A stretch of DNA of 47,432 nt from Didymodactylos carnosus (taxonomy: Eukaryota; Rotifera; Eurotatoria; Philodinida; Philodinidae), in contig CAJNOQ010000540.1 in assembly GCA_905250885.1 (NCBI GenBank), forward strand, positions 1 through 47,432, written 5' to 3'. The notes under the pieces were generated by a model that saw only the letters and a program-made list of their open reading frames with translations, ran no database searches and was not told where the DNA came from. Numbering within the stretch: position 1 is the first letter of the stretch; every line of letters begins with the position of its first letter. Below, piece by piece: positions 42,089-47,432 of this stretch. A program made the position numbers and the translations under genes.

Positions 42089-43174
42089 TAATGACTCTGT
42101 ATATTCGATCGCGTTTAGACAATTCAAAATATTGTTTTATATAGATTGTCATTTATTTTGAGAAAAGTTAGAAGAGCTAAAGTAAGTATATTGTGAGGAA
42201 CGTTGAACATTTTTGAGTGCTAACAACGCTGTATAAAGTGGGAGAGAAAATTTTACAAAGAAATTAGAACAGAGCACGTGTCGTTAATGACAAAAGTCTC
42301 TCCTTGAAAAAGGGATAGCTCTTGCATACGGAATTAACTGGAGACATTGAATTTGTAGATGGGTACAAGCAGAACTGTGTGTGCTCTTTTTCATTGGCAG
42401 TGCGAACAAAACTGATGTGATGCGTTTCCATCTATCGTTTTTGATATGTTCTTATATTATTACACTCTTTTTCTATTCTGGTTGAGCCGCAGATCTTGCT
42501 TAAAGAGGAAAGAGAAGAAATAGAAAAGTCAGTATATGAAGCATTTAACAAATCCATAGTTTTGTTATATTCTTCTACTGATTGCTTTACAAGGTCATTA
42601 AAACATATAATTCCGTTTCAGTGATAAAAGAAACTTAAAACACTTCACTCTTGCATTCTCACATACGATAAAAATTCAAAACAATCAACCAAATATAAAA
42701 CTTTGTTCGTTCGCAAAGTAGTTAAATGGGGATAGCTTGGAACGCACAGTGGGCATCCAGGCGGAAATTAGGTGAAAAATCGAAGGTGCTCCTAATTCAA
42801 ATACAAATAGTGGAAAATGTAGCCCTTTCAAAGGGCTATCGAATGGTATATAAATGTCTATTTTGAAAATGGTTCCTACGACAAGAAATCACGGTACACA
42901 AAACCGATTACGGATTTCGTTACTACATACGAAATAAAGATTCTTTGCTTACTCAATTATGATACGCGATTTCAAAGCACATATTCAGAAGCAGCACGTC
43001 TTCAGTTATTTATTGATAACAACATATTTGTATTTCGGCACCGAATTCAATAAGTAAGAGCGACATGTTCTTCAACACGTCAGTCCGTAGTAACAGTACT
43101 CCAGTATAGTCGGGTCGTCCTCGTTAGCCCCACGCGAAAATAACATTCAAACGCATCAAAATGTTCCTCAAACG
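42089..43174. other. intergenic, no gene seen
   Basis: AT-rich sequence downstream of the PAN-like gene. A small perfect hairpin AGCCCTTTCAAAGGGCT lies at 42822-42838. No open frame or repeat of note. Confidence 0.4.
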
Positions 43175-43350
43175 CTACTCTTTGTATTCTAAAATCGCAA
43201 AATCGCGCACATTTTCCAAGGAGGTTTTACGGATTTTCCAAAATCCCAAGGGGTTTTCGCGTATTTCACATTTTCCTCTCATCAAAGCACTTTTTCGTAC
43301 AAATAACGCCATATTCGGAATCACCGTGAAAAACTGCATCGAATGATGTA
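43175..43350 (-). repeat. dispersed repeat, inverted copy of 95-205
   Basis: The reverse complement carries GATGCAGTTTTTCACGGTGA followed by TTCCGAATAT and a CTTGGGATTTTGGAAAATCC segment. It corresponds to 95-205. It is longer than the other copies and includes nested AAAATC/GATTTT pairs. The open frames on both strands here are repeats, not genes. Confidence 0.5.
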
Positions 43351-43632
43351 TAGCTTTTAATTTTTCTTCAGAAATATTTTCGATCAAATTGAATTATAGA
43401 CTTGAAAGCTTGTCCGCAGCAAATTTTGCTTTGTATATTTATTTTAGCAATAGTACACAGGTCTATAAACACATCTTTTATTGGTTTTTGAATATGATCT
43501 TTCGAATAGTGAGGTTCTCGAAATGCAAAAATATTTTTTATGGATTTTCCAGAGATCCGGTCTCCAGAAAACTCACAAGGAATTACTTTGAGTATTAAAA
43601 ATCTCATCATTAGAAAGAGCATATTCGAAAAC
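43351..43632. other. no gene seen
   Basis: AT-rich sequence with overlapping open frames in opposite directions (43389-43598 plus, 43368-43667 minus) of no recognisable character. The AAGAACGTGTTTATAGGCTTCC string near 43637 echoes GTCTATAAACACATCTTTTA near 43461 in inverted form. Confidence 0.35.
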
Positions 43633-43881
43633 CTATAGAAGAACGTGTTTATAGGCTTCCATACCACTCCTACGGCATATGTCCTCCTGGTCTATAGAAA
43701 AATGCCCACTGTGGAGCGTACTACGAGTTATCGCTTTCTCATCGGTATATGTGTAATTAAATTTATCCGTGGCATCGTGAGATACGTTTTGTTCACTCTT
43801 TTGCATTGCTAGAGCAATATTATAGACACCCACCACATACAACATTGTGACACTTATTTTATTCTGTGTTCTCTGTTTCAT
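43633..43881 (-). CDS. hypothetical small secreted-type ORF
   Basis: An ATG at 43881 opens 82 codons. The start is basic and followed by a hydrophobic run (ISVTMLYVVGVYNIALA) that would suit a signal peptide or anchor. A polar tail follows with two N-x-S/T sites and a Cys. No family is recognised, and only composition supports it. Confidence 0.25.
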   Translation of the reverse strand: MKQRTQNKISVTMLYVVGVYNIALAMQKSEQNVSHDATDKFNYTYTDEKAITRSTLHSGHFSIDQEDICRRSGMEAYKHVLL

Positions 43882-44065
43882 TTGATTAGAAAGATATTTT
43901 ATACGGGGTCCTTAAAAGTTTAGTTTATTTGAATAAACATAAAACTTTTCACAACCGTATACGCGATTAAAGTTCAAAATCAAGGGCCCATCAATTGATT
44001 CTTATCACGATTGTCCTTAGCTGTTTAGTGAATAGTTCCTGAGTATCACGTACTATGATACTCAG

Positions 44066-44284
44066 TTGATTCAAGGTCGAGAAGTTTGTACAAACTCATC
44101 ATCAACTCATGCAAACTATAAGTATTTTGCCTACTTTTACTACACTGCCTACAACAAATATAAGCATCATTACATTACACTTACGAGAAACATACCAAGC
44201 GGAGATATAGTCAATTGTCTGCTTTCGTGGCCTTTGAATAATTATACATTAACTTTGAATATATGTGAATCAATAAAGCATTGA
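44066..44284 (+). CDS. possible terminal exon, unrecognised protein
   Basis: After an acceptor-like ACTCAG at 44060-44065, a 72-codon frame runs to TGA 44282. It has coding-like composition and several N-x-S/T sites (EVCTNSSSTHANY, ITLTRNIPSGDIVNCLL). An AATAAAG string overlaps the end (44272). The acceptor lies on the right side of a small palindrome (CTGAGTATC..GATACTCAG, 44039-44065). No upstream exon is identified. Confidence 0.3.
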   Translation: MIQGREVCTNSSSTHANYKYFAYFYYTAYNKYKHHYITLTRNIPSGDIVNCLLSWPLNNYTLTLNICESIKH

Positions 44285-44359
44285 AAATACAAACACATCA
44301 TCGATATATCCATGTTGGATAAGATTTTTGAGTTCGCACAAAAACGAAGTAATCCCCGG

Positions 44360-44622
44360 TGGATCACAAGTCATCGAGTTTTCGTTTCGAGCTCAAGAAG
44401 GGCACAACTGATGAGTTATGAAAATCCACCACAAGCAGTACTGGAACCTCAACGACGGATATCCACATTAGTTTGTAAGTTGATTCCAACAACAGAACCA
44501 GATGGTTCATGTGGGCGAACCTCTGGTTTCTGTTCTCTCCTCGCAACGTCAAGCAACACAAGAGTCAACACGATCGAACCAGTTACGACTAGAGAAAGAA
44601 ACAACACAAACGAAAAATAAAT
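44360..44622 (+). pseudogene. Gypsy integrase C-terminal tail remnant
   Basis: The plus-strand frame encodes QLMSYENPPQAVLEPQRRIS and TLVCKL. This aligns with QLMDYENPPETELQPQQRIS, ALVCES in the integrase tail of the element at 31-35 kb. After a one-base shift near 44500 similarity continues (MVHVGEPLVSVLSS against MVHVDEALVSVLPS). It is therefore a fragment of a related but different Gypsy copy, without LTRs or other domains nearby. Confidence 0.75.
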
Positions 44623-44627
44623 GAAAA

Positions 44628-45310
44628 TCAAAACTTTTTGATACCAATTAATCGCATCACTTTTTCAAGATATCCTTGCAGTGTTAATGTCTGTTGTTTA
44701 TAACGATTTTCTAAATCATGTAATCGTGCATTTCGATTCACAAATAACTTTTTTCTTGATGGTATTGTACTAGTGGCTGTATGACGTGATAATATTGCTG
44801 AATTATGTGCATAATTGTTTTGAACAGCACGAATAATCATATAAAAATGTGGATGTATGATATGATTTAAATCAAAATTTAAACGATGATGCCAACCTTC
44901 TAAACTATTATTTGTTCTTGAACTTTTAAAATCAAAATAATTCCACAGTGATAGATCGAATAATGCATCATTACTTGTTACATAATTGTATAATTACACC
45001 ATTACCCACGTACTTGTTATATAATTGTAAAATACCTCAATATGCTCATATCTTGAAATTGATCCATAATAAATGTCCATATTTTCCCAACTTCTTGCGG
45101 TGGCATGAATGCAAGTGCACATGTTTTCTTGATTGGACGGTTTCCTCATACTTGGTGGATCCGATCCATATTGTATAGCATGCCCAGGACACGAACGGTC
45201 TTCACATTTCCAATAAACAATAGTATTCACAATTTTGTCTTGGGTGTAACGAAAGTTATCAAGTAAAATAAAATTGGTTTCTTACACTTACTTTCAACAA
45301 TAGCTAACAT
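44628..45310 (-). pseudogene. FLYWCH zinc-finger / MULE transposase remnant
   Basis: From a minus-strand ATG at 45308-45310 the sequence encodes a start (VESKCKKPILFYL). After a one-base shift it continues as a FLYWCH-type finger, YTQDKIVNTIVYWKCEDRSC then PGHAIQY. Coding then degrades. It resumes at about 44945 with SSRTNNSLEGWHHRLNFDLN and HIIHPHFYMIIRAVQNNYAH, the C-terminal signature of MULE-type transposases that carry an N-terminal FLYWCH domain. It ends at 44628. The DDE core between the two is gone, leaving about 680 bp of an originally much longer gene. The hAT MITE at 45313 abuts its start. Confidence 0.75.
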
Positions 45311-45312
45311 GA

Positions 45313-45714
45313 CAAGGGGGAAAAAGCGCACTCCGCCACTCTGTGGAGTGCCGGAGCGGCTCGGAGTACCGCGGGCTTAAGAAATTTTATTGAACTGAAC
45401 TGTCCCAGAAATTTCTGTTCTTACAAGCAGAACAAAGACGTTCTGTCTGTGGGAAAAGAATTCACGGAACAGAACACAATTATCCCGTTATCTGGGGAAT
45501 TTCCCCAAGGAAAGTACCGGTTTGTTCTGTTCTGTTTCGGGAATCGGATTGTTCCGCTTTGGGGGAAGAATACTGAGAGAAATATCACTATTTTATTTTA
45601 AAAGAAAACAACGCACTCCGCCACTCCGGACCATTGTACGGAGTGCCGGAGTGCGATGTAGTGCGGTTTACACTGCGGAGTGGCTGGAGCGGCGGAATGC
45701 GCTTTTCCCCCTTG
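45313..45714. mobile_element. hAT-type MITE, 402 bp, 8-bp TSD TAACATGA
   Basis: TAACATGA occurs at 45305-45312 and 45715-45722. Terminal repeats CAAGGGGGAAAAAGCGCACT and CAAGGGGGAAAAGCGCATTC (reverse complement of the right end) are nearly identical over 25 bp. The interior is GC-rich near both ends, with GGAGTGCCGGAG and CACTCCGCCACTC repeats, and carries TTCTGTTC-type repeats in the middle. There is no transposase. The left duplication includes the start codon of the FLYWCH remnant. Confidence 0.9.
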
Positions 45715-45722
45715 TAACATGA

Positions 45723-46089
45723 ACTACAGTTCAGGATATATCAGAGAAATCATTCTGTTAAAGTTTAGTACAAATAGAATAGACAGTGATTAATTTTCGT
45801 TTCTAACTACTGTATATATACTTCATTTAGAATAATTCAGCATTCTTTTTAATTAGTCTATTTAAAAAAAGCTTATTAATTAGAATAATCTATAGTTTAG
45901 TTCTAGTTTTATTTTTCGATGAAACAAGAACACCAAAAAAAAATGTTTTTGACGAAACAGGAATATTAATTAAGCTTTCGACGAAACGGCAACTAACCCT
46001 TGTCAATCTATCATAGTACAGTCTATGAAAATACATTCTAAATCGGAATGATTATGTCTCTGCAAATTCTAATCCAACAGCTGTGACTA
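45723..46089. other. intergenic, no gene seen
   Basis: AT-rich sequence with short GACGAAAC direct repeats near 45918-45990 (TTTTCGATGAAACAAGAA, TTTTTGACGAAACAGGAA, CTTTCGACGAAACGGCAA). Nothing else recognised. Confidence 0.4.
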
Positions 46090-46690
46090 TTGCAATTTAA
46101 TCAGATAAATTCAGCAAAGTTCCTTTCACGTTTAAATGATAACACAAGTATATTTGATATATTCAATGAAGACATTGATGAACATCGAGAATTAAAAGAT
46201 ATAAGAGATGAAGCCACAGCAAAATTAGATCAACAGTACTTAGTAAAAATGGATATTCGTTTAAGTTTTGATTCATTAAAAGAAACAATACAAGAAATGG
46301 CATAAAAGAACGTAAAAAAAAACATAAAAACAAAAACGTAAAAGAACATAAGAACGTTTAAAAGAAAAAAGATTTGTTGAATTTAGTCTAAAATCTGCTA
46401 GTAATTAACATACAAAATCTAAGACAAATTCAATAAAAACGCTCTCGAGCATGACTCAAAATGAACACTATGAACGGATAGTTAATACATTAAATCATTG
46501 CTGTAAAAGTCAACCATAATCTATACAGTTACAAGAAAATAATGACTTTAAATTAATAATTAATCAAGCAGACAATGATAATTTTAATGGACATGTATTT
46601 TGTAGTTGTAATGAAAAGATCAAATTATTTTTCTATAATCAAAAATTCCAGCTGACAAATTATTATACCCAAGTTTGAAAAAACATCGTG
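46090..46690 (+). pseudogene. degenerate ORF with coiled-coil and Cys-rich segment
   Basis: A first block (46090-46305) encodes a charged helical segment (FLSRLNDNTSIFDIFNED, KDIRDEATAKLDQQYLVK). Stops and a Lys-rich stretch follow. A second block from the ATG at 46451 has one TAA near 46516 and encodes HVFCSCNEKIKLFF, then FQLTNYYTQV. The C-x-C followed by F-Q-L-x-N-Y-Y looks like a degenerate zinc finger of a transposon-associated protein. No firm family call. Several stops make it non-functional. Confidence 0.4.
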
Positions 46691-46860
46691 AATTGGGCGA
46701 TTCATCTAGATGCAACTGATTCTAACCCAATTCATCTAGTTTTCGTAAAGCAACTAATTGTGAATTGGGCAATTTATCTATATTCAATGACTCAAGCGAG
46801 TAGTAGGGAGCTTGCTACCCAATTCATTGGACCATAATTTGGCAATTCATCCACATTCAC
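46690..46860 (+). repeat. diverged repeats of TGAATTGGGC / CCCAATTCAT
   Basis: GTGAATTGGGCGATTCATCT at 46689 and GTGAATTGGGCAATTTATCT at 46761 are direct copies about 72 bp apart. ACCCAATTCAT occurs between and after them in inverted orientation, and a further diverged copy (TTGGCAATTCATCCAC) ends the block. It is probably a small satellite-like or MITE fragment. Confidence 0.6.
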
Positions 46861-47130
46861 TCAAGACAATAGTAAGAAAGCGGAGATAAGGTGCGCGTAA
46901 TTCGAAATTTGCACATGTTTTGTTTTCCTTTAAATGACACATATTCTGAGGCGTCTTGGTCTGCTGATCACGAATCTGACCTTTTTTTTCAGTTTGGAAA
47001 GTCGCTTCATGGAGAAACCTGGACGACAATGAGAACTTCTCAAAAAATGAAAAATACATGCCACCTCAAAAACTAAGCTCTATCTCCGTCAAAGTAAATT
47101 CGAAAACATTTCTAGAATTATATTCAAATT

Positions 47131-47432
47131 CCTCGTGCAAAACTGACCATAGGCAGCTGTTTCTAGGACTGTTTTCAAACTTTATTTCGATTAGAAAAAT
47201 TTTCAAAGCAAAACACCTCGACTTTGGGCATCTTGCATTAAATCAAATTTTGTAGATTCCATATAATAACTAGCGCCTTCATTCTTACGCCATTCGAAAG
47301 GCCAAATGAAGCGCAAAAAACTAAATGCAAGATGCCCAAAGTCGAGGTGTTTTGCTTTGAAAATTTTTCTAATCGAAATAAAGTTTGAAAACAGTCCTAG
47401 AAACAGCTGCCTATGGTCAGTTTTGCACGAGG
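47131..47432. repeat. perfect inverted repeat, 109-bp arms, at window end
   Basis: 47131-47239 and 47324-47432 are exact reverse complements (arm begins CCTCGTGCAAAACTGACCAT) around an 84-bp spacer. The right arm runs into the end of the window, so the true arm length is at least 109 bp. The open frame at 47058-47255 lies across it and is not a gene. Confidence 0.92.

Overview
The window is AT-rich eukaryotic DNA packed with decayed and non-autonomous transposable elements, with few genes. Three things point to an invertebrate, most likely a bdelloid rotifer. Introns that can be phased exactly are 54, 58 and 60 bp. Ty3/Gypsy, Penelope-like, LINE, hAT, Tc1-like and FLYWCH/MULE remnants lie side by side. 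The two intact or near-intact genes encode a DUF4419 protein and a small membrane PAN/Apple-like protein. The species is inferred, not demonstrated. The landscape resembles a subtelomeric or other TE-rich compartment.

Layout. 1-6.7 kb: dispersed repeats, a broken DUF6602-like (putative PD-(D/E)XK nuclease-like) gene at 1.45-2.42 kb, and a perfect 28-bp-arm hairpin at 4.2 kb. 6.7-7.4 kb: 3' end of a beta-mannosidase gene, minus strand, without its catalytic part. 7.6-14.5 kb: a cluster of inverted-repeat elements. These are a foldback interrupted by a 432-bp MITE (empty sites visible elsewhere in the window), a Tc1-like MITE, and two hAT-type non-autonomous elements with 8-bp target duplications. 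A LINE linker remnant and an unrecognised broken gene (12.56-13.25 kb) lie among them. 14.5-25.3 kb: more foldbacks, an unrecognised coding remnant at 17.2-17.5 kb, two head-to-head Penelope-like fragments (one with a GIY-YIG domain) at 20.0-20.4 kb, a 1 kb foldback at 21.4-22.4 kb and a 1.5 kb degenerate array built on GATCCTG. 25.6-27.9 kb: an intact three-exon DUF4419 gene on the minus strand. 28-31 kb: MITEs and a duplicated element carrying tRNA-like Pol III boxes. 31.17-35.55 kb: a Ty3/Gypsy element on the minus strand with two 297-bp LTRs, two gag-like modules, protease and partial integrase; reverse transcriptase and RNase H are deleted. 37.1-38.8 kb: 3' half of a LINE reverse transcriptase gene. 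41.3-42.1 kb: three exons of a membrane PAN/Apple-like gene. 44.3-45.7 kb: a Gypsy integrase-tail remnant, a FLYWCH/MULE transposase remnant and a hAT MITE inserted at its start codon. 46-47.4 kb: a broken zinc-finger-like ORF and a perfect 109-bp-arm inverted repeat that reaches the window edge.

The genes do not form an operon or a visible pathway. The host-type pieces (DUF4419, PAN gene, beta-mannosidase fragment) are islands in TE debris. No convincing undescribed multi-gene system is visible. The most notable signals are near-identical LTRs around a wrecked retrotransposon interior, the very high density of inverted repeats, and the MITE insertions that can be dated by their empty sites.
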